This document shows positions 14,016 to 21,670 of a stretch of 32,716 nt of DNA, piece after piece. The notes beneath the pieces were generated by a model, which saw only the letters and a list, made by a program, of their open reading frames with translations, made no database searches and had not been told where the DNA came from. Made by a program: the position numbers and the translations under genes. Every line of letters starts with the position of its first letter. The stretch's first letter is position 1. The DNA comes from Acidimicrobiia bacterium. Lineage in GTDB: Bacteria; Actinomycetota; Acidimicrobiia; IMCC26256; PALSA-555. Location of the stretch: positions 45,959 through 78,674 of the forward strand of contig JBBECS010000032.1 of assembly GCA_040881685.1 (NCBI GenBank), written 5' to 3'.

Positions 14016-15149
14016 ATGGAGATGGCCGAGTTTCGTACCGAGCTGCATCGCTGGCTCGACGCGCACGCTGACGAGCTCGAGCCGGCGTTCTCCCCGCCCG
14101 GGACACTCGACGAGCAGATCGCGCAGATGCAACGCGTGAAGGCGATCCTCTTCGAGGCTGACTGGATACGGTACGGGTGGCCGGAGCGCGTCGGCGGGCT
14201 CGGCGGATCACCGATGCTGCGCACCGAGCTCGGCGCGGCACTCGCGGCGCGCGACCTCGCCGATCCGGGGCTCTTCTCCCTCATCGAGGTGCTCGCGCCG
14301 ACGCTCATCGACTTCGCGCCTGCTGAGCTCGCCGCGGAGGTAGTTCCCCGGTTGCTCTCGGGCGCGGAGATCTGGTGTCAGGGGTTCTCCGAGCCCGGCA
14401 CGGGCAGCGACCTCGCGTCGTTGACCTGCCGGGCCGAGCCTGAAGGCGACGCGACGTGGGTGATCAACGGACAGAAGGTCTGGACGAGCTTGGCCCAGTA
14501 CTCCGATCGCTGCGTCCTCCTCACCCGGACGGGTCCGGTCGATGCACGCCATCGGGGCATCACCGCCTTCTTCGTCGACATGGACACTCCCGGGGTAAGC
14601 GTTGCTCCGCTCGAGATGATCAATGGTCAGCACGAGTTCGCCGAGGTGTTCTTCGACAACGTCGCGGTTCCGGCCGACCGGATGCTCGGCGATCTCCACG
14701 GCGGATGGGCGGTTGCGATGAGCATCCTCCCGTACGAGCGCTCGTCGTGCTTCTGGCAACGGATCGCGTACCTCTACCGCCGGCTCGAGAAGCTGGTCGA
14801 GGTCGCGCCGGACGACGACCGGGCCGCAGAGGTCATCGGCAACGCCTTCGTCCAGCTCCACGCGTTGCGCGCCCGGTCGCGCGTCACCCAGCACCGACTC
14901 GCGGATGGCCAGGCGCTCGGCGCGGAGACGTCGATCGACAAGGTGCTCGTGGCCACGGCCGAGCACGCAACGTACGACGCAGCTCGACGGCTGCTTCCCG
15001 GCGTGGTGGAGATGGACGACAGCGCGACCGGAGCGGCCTGGCGCAGCGAGTACCTGTACTCGCGCGCCGCCACGATCTACGGGGGCACCGCAGAAGTGCA
15101 GCGCAACATCATCGCCCGTCGGCTGCTCGACCTCGGAAGCGACGAATGA
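14016..15149 (+). CDS. Acyl-CoA dehydrogenase, subunit A of a pair
   Basis: 377 residues, normal length. FAD/substrate loop CQGFSEPGTGSDLAS (121-135), GQKVWTS (152-158) and the C-terminal YGGTAEVQRNIIARRLL signature are clear. The residue that is Glu in medium-chain enzymes (YEGT) is Gly here. The base is probably Glu241 in PYERSS, the helix-G position used by isovaleryl-CoA and long-chain enzymes. It oxidises an acyl-CoA to the 2-enoyl-CoA, passing electrons to ETF. The stop overlaps the next gene's ATG (ATGA), and that gene encodes a shorter acyl-CoA dehydrogenase. This resembles the obligate heterotetramers ChsE1-ChsE2 and FadE28-FadE29 of steroid side-chain degradation. ATG 14016 is chosen; 14022 and GTG 14001 are in frame. 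Confidence 0.9.
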   Translation: MEMAEFRTELHRWLDAHADELEPAFSPPGTLDEQIAQMQRVKAILFEADWIRYGWPERVGGLGGSPMLRTELGAALAARDLADPGLFSLIEVLAPTLIDFAPAELAAEVVPRLLSGAEIWCQGFSEPGTGSDLASLTCRAEPEGDATWVINGQKVWTSLAQYSDRCVLLTRTGPVDARHRGITAFFVDMDTPGVSVAPLEMINGQHEFAEVFFDNVAVPADRMLGDLHGGWAVAMSILPYERSSCFWQRIAYLYRRLEKLVEVAPDDDRAAEVIGNAFVQLHALRARSRVTQHRLADGQALGAETSIDKVLVATAEHATYDAARRLLPGVVEMDDSATGAAWRSEYLYSRAATIYGGTAEVQRNIIARRLLDLGSDE

Positions 15150-16108
15150 TGGACGCGACGGAGCGAGACCTGCTCCAGCAGACAGTCAGGGACGCCTTCG
15201 TCTCGGCAGACACCACGACCTCCCTCGACAGCGTCCTCGTCGACCTCGGTTGGCTGGAGATGCTCGGTACCGCGCGACGCGACGCGGTCGACATCGTGTT
15301 CCGATCACTCGGCGCTGTGAACGGAACGTCCTCGGTGCTCGACGACGTCGTCGTCTCCGCGCTCGGCATCGAGCCCCGCGCCGACCTCGCGGTTCTCCTG
15401 CCGTCGTTCGCCACCTGGCATGCACCGGGCACGACCGACGGCACCGACGTCTCGGCGATGGGCGTCGCCACGGCTCGCGTCGCCACCGCCGCCGACCTCC
15501 TCATCGCGTGTGGCACCGGAGCGGAGCTCTCGGCCGTCACGGTCCCGCGGTCGGCTGTGGAGCAGCGCGTCATAGAAGGGGTTGATCCCGATGGCGGCTT
15601 CCGCGTCGTGCGGGTGGACCGTGCAGCAATCGGGAGCTCGCTCGGCCGGTGCGAGTGGGACGCCGCGATCACATGGGGCCGGATCGCCGCCGCGCACCAG
15701 ATCGAGGGCGCCTGCCGATCGATGCTCGAACTCGCTCGGACCCACGCGTTGGAACGCGTGCAGTTCGGTCGCGTGATCGCGGGGTTCCAAGCCGTTCGTC
15801 ACCGACTGGCCGAAGCACTCGTCGCGGTCGAGGCACTCGACGCCACGTTGACCGCGGCGATGGACGAGGTGGGCCCGCTGACGGCGGCGCTCGCCAAGGC
15901 GACCGCCGGTCGCACGGGGCAGATCGTGGGCGCGCACGCACAGCAGGTGCTCGCCGGCATCGGCTTCACGACCGATCACCCCTTCCACCGGTTCCTCAAG
16001 CGCTCGCTGGTGCTCGAGGGCCTCTTCGGTTCGGCGGACGAGATCGCGACCGAAATCGGACACCAGCTGCTCGCGACCCGGTGCGTCCCCACACTGATCG
16101 AGCTCTGA
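15146..16108 (+). CDS. Acyl-CoA dehydrogenase-like subunit B of a pair
   Basis: 320 residues, about 60 shorter than a full acyl-CoA dehydrogenase. The middle beta domain is degenerate, with no WxxS/T FAD loop like that of its partner. The C-terminal helical domain is readable: AAAHQIEGACRSMLELARTHALERVQFGRVIAGFQAVRH, 'KATAGRTGQIVGAHAQQVLAGIGFTTDHPFHRFLKR' and a hydrophobic end. These features match the beta partner of alpha2beta2 acyl-CoA dehydrogenases, where both chains build the FAD sites. ATG 15146 overlaps the stop of subunit A by four bases, giving equal translation. The reverse-strand pair at 25340-27512 has the same organisation. Confidence 0.85.
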   Translation: MMDATERDLLQQTVRDAFVSADTTTSLDSVLVDLGWLEMLGTARRDAVDIVFRSLGAVNGTSSVLDDVVVSALGIEPRADLAVLLPSFATWHAPGTTDGTDVSAMGVATARVATAADLLIACGTGAELSAVTVPRSAVEQRVIEGVDPDGGFRVVRVDRAAIGSSLGRCEWDAAITWGRIAAAHQIEGACRSMLELARTHALERVQFGRVIAGFQAVRHRLAEALVAVEALDATLTAAMDEVGPLTAALAKATAGRTGQIVGAHAQQVLAGIGFTTDHPFHRFLKRSLVLEGLFGSADEIATEIGHQLLATRCVPTLIEL

Positions 16109-16125
16109 GCAGCCCTTCGCCGCCG

Positions 16126-16154
16126 TTGCGGCGGAAACTGCGCTCTCTTAGGCT
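16126..16154 (+). promoter_or_regulatory. Promoter of the CoA-transferase/P450/Rieske operon
   Basis: TTGCGG (16126-16131), 17 bases, then TAGGCT (16149-16154), a good fit to TTGNNN-N17-TANNNT. A small hairpin CCGCCG-TTG-CGGCGG (16120-16134) follows the acyl-CoA dehydrogenase stop, and its loop is part of the -35 box. Predicted start near 16161, giving a leader of about 64 bases. Confidence 0.5.
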
Positions 16155-16224
16155 GTGAATCCAGTATCCGCTCCGCACTCTCCGGCTGGCGCGCACGCCC
16201 TCCGGTGATCTCTTGGGAGGTCGC

Positions 16225-17439
16225 ATGCACGACGTGCTCGCGGGCATCCGTGTCGTCGAGGTCGCGTCGTGGACGTTCGTCCCGATCTCGGGAGCTGTCC
16301 TCGCGGAGTGGGGTGCCGACGTCATCAAGATCGAGCACCCGGAAAGTGGCGACCCGCAGCGTGGTCTGATCTCCTCGGGCCTGATCCCGGGCGGCAACGA
16401 CGTCAACTTCATGTTCGAGATCCCCAACCGGGGGAAGCGTTCCGTGGGTCTCGACATCTCCACCGACGACGGACGCGAGCTGTTGTATCGACTGGTGGAG
16501 ACGGCCGACGTGTTCGTCACGAACTATCTGCCTGATGTGCGCAAGCGCCTGGGGATCGACATCGACGACATCCGGGCGCGCAACCCGAACGTCGTCTACG
16601 TGCGGGGCACGGGCCAAGGATCACGCGGTCCCCACGCCGAGAAGGGTGGCTTCGACGGGGCGTCGTTCTGGGCCCGCGCCGGGTTGGCCATGGGCTTCAA
16701 GGAGCCCGCCGCCGAGTGGCCGGTCGATCAGCGCCCCGCGTTCGGCGACGTCATGGGCGGCCTGACGATCGCCGGCGGCATCGCCGCCGCGTTGCTGCGG
16801 CGCGAGCGCACGGGTACACCGTCGGTCGTCGACGTGTCACTCCTCAACATGGGCATGTGGACCCTCGCACCGGACATCACCATGGCGAAGGTCCTCGAGA
16901 ACGTCGACATCCCCGCGTTCAACCGCGACTCGCTCCCGAACCCGCTCGTCGGCACGTTCCCCACCAAGGACGGTCGCTTCATCATCTTGGTGCTGCTCCA
17001 GGCCGACCGATACTTTCCCGACCTGTGCGCGCACCTCGAGCGTCCGGACCTGCTCGAGGACCCGCGCTTCAAGGACGCCGCCGCGCGATACGAGCACCGC
17101 GAGGAGTGCATCAAGGTGCTGCGTGACGTTTTCCGGACGAAGACCTACGACGAGTGGTGTGAGCGACTTCAGACCCTCGAAGGAGTGTGGGCGCCGCTGC
17201 AGACCCCGCTCGAGCTGCACGACGACCCGCAGGCCATCGCCAACGGCTACCTCGAACAGATCACCGCGTCGAGCGGTGCAGAGTTCACGCTTCCCGCGAA
17301 CCCCGTGCAGTTCGACGAGACGCCGCCGTCGGTCCGCCACGCGCCTGATCACGGCGAGCACACCGACGAGGTGCTCCTCGAGCTCGGGCTCACCTACGAC
17401 GAGATCATCGAGCACAAGGTGAGCGGAGCCGTGCTGTGA
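16225..17439 (+). CDS. Family III CoA-transferase (CaiB/BaiF)
   Basis: 404 residues, standard length. The N-terminus 'MHDVLAGIRVVEVASWTFVPISGAVLAEWGADVIKIEHPE' without its first residues is the family's opening. The intertwined fold continues with NRGKRSVGLDI, ADVFVTNYLP and 'PNVVYVRGTGQGSRGP'. Asp175 in PAFGDVMGG is the catalytic nucleophile position (Asp169 in formyl-CoA transferase). It would move CoA from a donor thioester to a carboxylic acid. GGGAGG lies four bases before ATG 16225. It opens a five-gene operon, so CoA activation is probably the first step for the operon's substrate. The stop overlaps the P450 GTG by four bases. Confidence 0.92.
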   Translation: MHDVLAGIRVVEVASWTFVPISGAVLAEWGADVIKIEHPESGDPQRGLISSGLIPGGNDVNFMFEIPNRGKRSVGLDISTDDGRELLYRLVETADVFVTNYLPDVRKRLGIDIDDIRARNPNVVYVRGTGQGSRGPHAEKGGFDGASFWARAGLAMGFKEPAAEWPVDQRPAFGDVMGGLTIAGGIAAALLRRERTGTPSVVDVSLLNMGMWTLAPDITMAKVLENVDIPAFNRDSLPNPLVGTFPTKDGRFIILVLLQADRYFPDLCAHLERPDLLEDPRFKDAAARYEHREECIKVLRDVFRTKTYDEWCERLQTLEGVWAPLQTPLELHDDPQAIANGYLEQITASSGAEFTLPANPVQFDETPPSVRHAPDHGEHTDEVLLELGLTYDEIIEHKVSGAVL

Positions 17440-18749
17440 CGGACTACCAGGCCACCGACTTCTTCCGCGACAACGACGCGCTCGTCCCCGACCCGTACCC
17501 GTACTTCGACCATCTCCGCACGAAGTGCCCGGTGCAGTCCGAGCCACATCACGACGTGGTCATGGTGACGGGGTACGAAGAGGCCATCGAGGTGTTCCAC
17601 GACAACGCCACGTTCTCGTCGTGCAACGCCGTGACCGGTCCGTTCCCTGGCTTCCCGGTCCCGCTCGAGGGTGACGACGTGAGCGCACTCATCGAGCAGC
17701 ACCGCGACGAGCTGCCGTTCAGCGACCAGATCACGACGATGGATCCACCCAAGCACACGGACCACCGCGGCCTGCTGATGCGACTGATCACCCCGAAGCG
17801 CCTCAAGGAGAACGAAGACTTCATGTGGCGTCTCGCGGATCGCCAGATGGACGAGTTCCATGCGCGGGGTGACTGCGAGTTCATCCGCCACTACGCCAAG
17901 CCCTTCGCCATGCTCGTCATCGCCGACTTGCTCGGCGTGCCCGATGCAGATCACGAGGAGTTTCAGCGGGAGCTCGGCACGAGCGCGATCGGGAGCACCG
18001 AGCGCGACGAGATGGCGCACAGCCCGCTCGAGTTCCTCTACGACCGGTTCACCGCATACGTCGAGGACCGGCGCCGAGAGCCCCGGGGCGACGTGCTCAC
18101 CGGTCTCGCGGCCGCGACATTCCCCGACGGCTCCTTGCCCGAGCCCGGTGACGTTGCTCGGATCGCAGCCAACCTGTTCGCGGCCGGCCAGGAGACGACC
18201 GTGCGCTTGCTCGCCACCGCGCTCCAGCTCATTGCCAAACGCCCCGAGCTCCAGCAGCTCCTGCGAGACGACCGCAGTCGCATCTCCAACTTCATCGAAG
18301 AGACACTGCGCTTCGACGGTCCGATCAAGGGCGACTTCCGGCTGTCACGCACCCCGACCACGATTGGTGGCGTCGACCTCCCCGCGGGCGCCACGGTGAT
18401 GGTGGTGAACGGAGCCGCCAATCGGGACCCGCGCAAGTTCGAGAACCCCAACGAGTTCGTCATCGACCGCGCCAACGCGCGCAATCACATCGCGTTCGGG
18501 TTCGGCGTCCACACCTGCCCCGGCGCTCCACTCGCGCGGGCCGAGACCGTCGTCAGCCTTGAACGGGTCCTCGACCGCATGGCCGACATCAAGATCTCGG
18601 AGGCGCACCACGGGCCTGCCGACGCCCGCCGTTACGAGTATGCACCGACGTACATCCTCCGTGGGCTGCAACGCCTCCACCTGGAGTTCACGCCGATCGA
18701 CGCCCGCCGAGAGAGCGGAAACGGGCTTCTCATTTTTCGAGATCGGTGA
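17436..18749 (+). CDS. Cytochrome P450 (bacterial soluble type)
   Basis: 437 residues, slightly long. The I-helix oxygen motif is AGQETT (250-255), the K-helix ExxR is Glu289-Arg292, and the heme loop is FGFGVHTCPGAP with Cys361 as iron ligand. There is no membrane anchor. It hydroxylates a substrate using electrons from ferredoxin, but no ferredoxin gene is adjacent. The family is CYP125/CYP142-like in general layout, but no subfamily can be given from sequence reading. GTG 17436 overlaps the CoA-transferase stop (GTGA). The last 12 codons are unusually AT-rich and seem to hold a promoter for the next gene (18727-18755). Confidence 0.93.
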   Translation: MTDYQATDFFRDNDALVPDPYPYFDHLRTKCPVQSEPHHDVVMVTGYEEAIEVFHDNATFSSCNAVTGPFPGFPVPLEGDDVSALIEQHRDELPFSDQITTMDPPKHTDHRGLLMRLITPKRLKENEDFMWRLADRQMDEFHARGDCEFIRHYAKPFAMLVIADLLGVPDADHEEFQRELGTSAIGSTERDEMAHSPLEFLYDRFTAYVEDRRREPRGDVLTGLAAATFPDGSLPEPGDVARIAANLFAAGQETTVRLLATALQLIAKRPELQQLLRDDRSRISNFIEETLRFDGPIKGDFRLSRTPTTIGGVDLPAGATVMVVNGAANRDPRKFENPNEFVIDRANARNHIAFGFGVHTCPGAPLARAETVVSLERVLDRMADIKISEAHHGPADARRYEYAPTYILRGLQRLHLEFTPIDARRESGNGLLIFRDR

Positions 18750-18755
18750 TATCGT
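18727..18755 (+). promoter_or_regulatory. Possible internal promoter before the Rieske gene
   Basis: TTCTCA (18727-18732), 17 bases including a T5 run, then TATCGT (18750-18755) overlap the 3' end of the P450 gene. This is an AT-rich island in GC-rich coding sequence. Expected start near 18762, 26 bases before the Rieske ATG, leaving room for its SD GAGGGGG. Confidence 0.4.
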
Positions 18756-18787
18756 CCCGCGTGTCGACCTGATCGAGGGGGACCGCC

Positions 18788-20068
18788 ATGCCGCACTTCG
18801 CCAAGCCTGCGGAAGGATCCTGGACCGAGCACTACCCCGAGCTCGGCACCGAGGACGTCTCGTACCACGACTCCACCTCGCCGGAGCACTACGAGCTCGA
18901 GAAGCAGGCCATCTTCGGCCGCACGTGGCTGAACGTCGGTCGCATCGAGCAGCTCCCCAAGGTCGGGAGCTACTTCTCCAAGGGGATCGATGCCGTCGAC
19001 ACCTCGATCATCGTCGTGCGCTCGTCGAAGGACGAGGTGCGCGCCTTCCACAACATCTGTCGCCACCGCGGCAACAAGCTCGTGTGGCATGACTATCCCG
19101 GCGAGGAGACCAGCGGGACGTGCCGGCAGTTCACCTGCAAGTACCACGCGTGGCGCTACAGCCTCGAGGGCGAGTGCACCTTCGTGCAGCAGGAGCAGGA
19201 GTTCTTCAACCTCGACAAGAGCGAGTACGGCCTCGCGTCCATCCAGTGCGAGATGTGGGAGGGGTTCATCTTCGTGAACTTCGATCCTGCGAACACGACG
19301 CCGCTCAGGGACTACATGGGGGAGCTCGGCAAGGGCCTCGAGGGCTACCCATTCGGTGAGCTCACGCAGGTGCACAAGTACCGCGCGGAGGTCGGAGCGA
19401 ACTGGAAGCTCTTCATCGACGCGTTCGCGGAATTCTACCACGCACCGATCCTGCACGCGAAGCAGTCGGTCTCCGAGGAGTCGCGCAAGCTCGTCGAAGT
19501 CGGCTACGAGGCACTCGCCTACCAGCTCGACGGACCGCACGGCATGGTGTCGTCGTGGGGTGGCCAGTCGCCGCCGAAAGACCTCAGCATGGTCAAGCCG
19601 ATCGAGCAGAAGCTGCGCAGCGGGCTCTTCGGTCCGTGGGAAGGCCCCGACTTCGGTGAGCTGCCCCCCGGCATCAACCCCGCGCGCCACAAGGCGTGGG
19701 GCATCGACTCCTTCGTCTTCTTCCCGAACTTCATGGTGCTGATCTGGAAGCCGAACTGGGTGCTCACGTACCACTACTGGCCGACGTCCTACAACACGCA
19801 CATCTTCGAAGGCACGTGCTACTTCGTGCCCCCGAAGAACGCGCGTGAGCGGCTCGCCCAAGAGATCGCGGTCGTGACGTTCAAGGAGTACGCACTCCAG
19901 GACGGCAACACGCTCGAGGCCACGCAGACGATGCTCGAGTCCAACACCCCGGTGAAGCAGTTCCCGCTGGGTGACCAGGAGGTCCTGCTCCGCCAGCTGC
20001 ACGTCACGGCGCGGCGCTACGTGAGCGAGTTCCAGCAGCAGTCAGCCAAGACCCCAGCCAACGCCTGA
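18788..20068 (+). CDS. Rieske non-heme iron oxygenase, alpha subunit
   Basis: 426 residues. The Rieske [2Fe-2S] ligands are Cys91-x-His93 (CRHRGN) and Cys117-x2-His120 (CKYH). The 23-residue gap between them is longer than the usual 15-17, caused by an insert around YPGEETSG. The catalytic domain has the bridging Asp211 and mononuclear iron ligands His218 and His223 (EFYHAPILH), with a late Asp in YALQDGNT as third ligand. It would hydroxylate or demethylate an aromatic or steroid substrate with electrons from a separate reductase, which is not encoded nearby. No dioxygenase beta subunit follows; a 108-residue orphan does. SD GAGGGGG precedes ATG 18788. The reading ends in a Gln/Ala-rich tail. 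Confidence 0.93.
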   Translation: MPHFAKPAEGSWTEHYPELGTEDVSYHDSTSPEHYELEKQAIFGRTWLNVGRIEQLPKVGSYFSKGIDAVDTSIIVVRSSKDEVRAFHNICRHRGNKLVWHDYPGEETSGTCRQFTCKYHAWRYSLEGECTFVQQEQEFFNLDKSEYGLASIQCEMWEGFIFVNFDPANTTPLRDYMGELGKGLEGYPFGELTQVHKYRAEVGANWKLFIDAFAEFYHAPILHAKQSVSEESRKLVEVGYEALAYQLDGPHGMVSSWGGQSPPKDLSMVKPIEQKLRSGLFGPWEGPDFGELPPGINPARHKAWGIDSFVFFPNFMVLIWKPNWVLTYHYWPTSYNTHIFEGTCYFVPPKNARERLAQEIAVVTFKEYALQDGNTLEATQTMLESNTPVKQFPLGDQEVLLRQLHVTARRYVSEFQQQSAKTPANA

Positions 20069-20083
20069 GTCGAGGAGAGCCAC

Positions 20084-20410
20084 GTGGCAACTTTGCCTTC
20101 CGACTTCGCCGATCTCGAGCCGTTCGCCGAGTGGGCGATCCCCACCGAGCGCGCCCGGTACGACAAGCGAGTTGGCAGCACGATGGACGAGCTCCAGGCG
20201 TTCTACGACACCGCGTTCCCCCGCATGGAGGACGCGCTGGTGTACCTCGAGCAGTACTCGATGGACGACCTGCCCGAAGACGCGAAGCGCCTGCTCTGGC
20301 TCTACTGCGCGCTCGTGACCGTCTCGTTCCCCATCGAGGTCTGGAGTCAGCCGCGCGTGCCCGACAGCGGTGCATCGACCTTCGACGCGGTCCTCGAGCC
20401 CTCGGTCTGA
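20084..20410 (+). CDS. Conserved orphan protein encoded after the Rieske oxygenase
   Basis: 108 residues, acidic and mostly helical, with no transmembrane helix or metal motif. Readable segments are FADLEPFAEWAIPTE, 'MDELQAFYDTAFPRMEDALVYLEQY', DLPEDAKRLLWLYCALVTVSFPIEVW and PRVPDSGASTFD. I do not know a named family; I have the impression that similar proteins follow Rieske genes in other actinobacteria. It starts with GTG 20084 after a clear GAGGAGAG SD and sits 15 bases after the oxygenase stop. The place usually taken by a small dioxygenase beta subunit suggests a stabilising or assembly partner, but its length and helices do not match the NTF2-fold beta subunit. Function is unknown. Confidence 0.8.
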   Translation: MATLPSDFADLEPFAEWAIPTERARYDKRVGSTMDELQAFYDTAFPRMEDALVYLEQYSMDDLPEDAKRLLWLYCALVTVSFPIEVWSQPRVPDSGASTFDAVLEPSV

Positions 20411-20416
20411 CCAGGC

Positions 20417-21670
20417 ATGGCGCGCCCTCGCACCCCCCAGCCGCCGGTCCATCTCCGGAGCGCGCGGTTCGTCGACGTCGCCGCCGGCGAGCTCGTCGAA
20501 CCGGCGGAGCTGCTGATCAAGGACGACCGGATCATCGACGTCGCGCCGACGTCAGTGCCTGCGGATGCGGTCGAGGTGAACCTCGGCGACCTGACGCTCC
20601 TCCCGGGGCTGATGGACATGGAGGTCAACCTCCTGCTGGGCGGCCCCAACCACGAGAGCCCGCTCAACCCCGTCCAGGACGACCCGGCGTTGCGCACGCT
20701 GCGCGCCGTCGCCAATGCCCGGCGCACACTGCGCGCCGGGTTCACGACGGTCCGCAACCTTGGGCTCTTCGTGCAGACCGGCGGCCTGCTGCTCGACGTG
20801 GCGTTGAAGAAGGCCATCGACTTCGGGTGGTTCGAGGGCCCGCGCATCGTGCCCGCCGGTCACGCGATCACCCCAACGGGTGGGCATCTCGACCCGACGA
20901 TGTTCCAGGCGTTCGCCCCGCACATCATGCCGCTCACCCTCGAGGAGGGCATCGCGAACGGCGTCGACGAAGTGCGCAAGGCGGTTCGGTATCAGATCAA
21001 GCACGGCGCCGAGGTCATCAAGGTCTGCGCGTCGGGCGGGGTGATGTCGCACACCGGCCCCGCGGGCGCGCAGCAGTACTCGAACGAAGAGCTGGCCGCG
21101 ATCGCCGACGAAGCACACCGCGCCGGGCTCAAGGTCGCGGCGCACGCGCATGGCGACGACGGCATCCGCGCCGCAATCGACGCCGGGTTCGACTGCATCG
21201 AGCACGGATCGCTCATGAGCGACGAGACGCTCGAGCTCTTCATCCAGCGCGGCACGTTCCTCGTGGCGACGACGTATCTCGCCGATGGCATGGACGTGTC
21301 GCGCGCGGCGCCCGAGCTCCAGGCCAAGGCAGCCGAGGTGTTCCCGCGTGCACGGGAGACCATCAAGAAGGCGATCGAGCGCGGTGCCCGCGTCGCGTGC
21401 GGCACCGATGCGCCGGCAATCCCCCACGGCAAGAACGCCAAGGAGCTGCTCGCGCTCGTGGATCGAGGGATGACCCCGCTCCAAGCGATCCGCGCCGCGA
21501 CGACCGTGTCGGCCGAGCTCATCGACAAGGACGACCGCGGCCGTCTCGAGTCTGGGCTCCTTGCCGACATAATCGGCGTGCCCGGCACTCCATTGACCGA
21601 CATCGGTGTGACCGAGGACGTCAGGTTCGTGATGAAGGGCGGCCAGGTCTACCGGAACGACCTCAACTGA
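20417..21670 (+). CDS. Amidohydrolase-superfamily protein lacking the HxH metal motif
   Basis: 417 residues, like imidazolonepropionase or Xaa-Pro dipeptidase-type amidohydrolases. Other metal-site residues are in place: Lys202 in VIKVCASGG, His243 in AAHAH, His263 in CIEHGS and Asp331 in CGTDAP. The N-terminal PGLxDxHxH motif, which binds the alpha metal, reads PGLMDMEVN (63-71), so the two histidines are Glu69 and Asn71. That should weaken or change metal binding. It might use a single metal at the Lys/His/Asp side or have a new role. ATG 20417 lies six bases after the stop of the orphan gene, so it is the last gene of the five-gene operon; it overlaps the convergent isomerase-like gene by 8 bases. 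Confidence 0.88.
   Translation: MARPRTPQPPVHLRSARFVDVAAGELVEPAELLIKDDRIIDVAPTSVPADAVEVNLGDLTLLPGLMDMEVNLLLGGPNHESPLNPVQDDPALRTLRAVANARRTLRAGFTTVRNLGLFVQTGGLLLDVALKKAIDFGWFEGPRIVPAGHAITPTGGHLDPTMFQAFAPHIMPLTLEEGIANGVDEVRKAVRYQIKHGAEVIKVCASGGVMSHTGPAGAQQYSNEELAAIADEAHRAGLKVAAHAHGDDGIRAAIDAGFDCIEHGSLMSDETLELFIQRGTFLVATTYLADGMDVSRAAPELQAKAAEVFPRARETIKKAIERGARVACGTDAPAIPHGKNAKELLALVDRGMTPLQAIRAATTVSAELIDKDDRGRLESGLLADIIGVPGTPLTDIGVTEDVRFVMKGGQVYRNDLN

Noticed and set aside
18632-20002. Long reverse-strand open frame across the Rieske gene
   Set aside because: It is a GC-skew shadow of a gene with clear Rieske ligands on the other strand; its product is low-complexity with Leu/Val/Arg bias.
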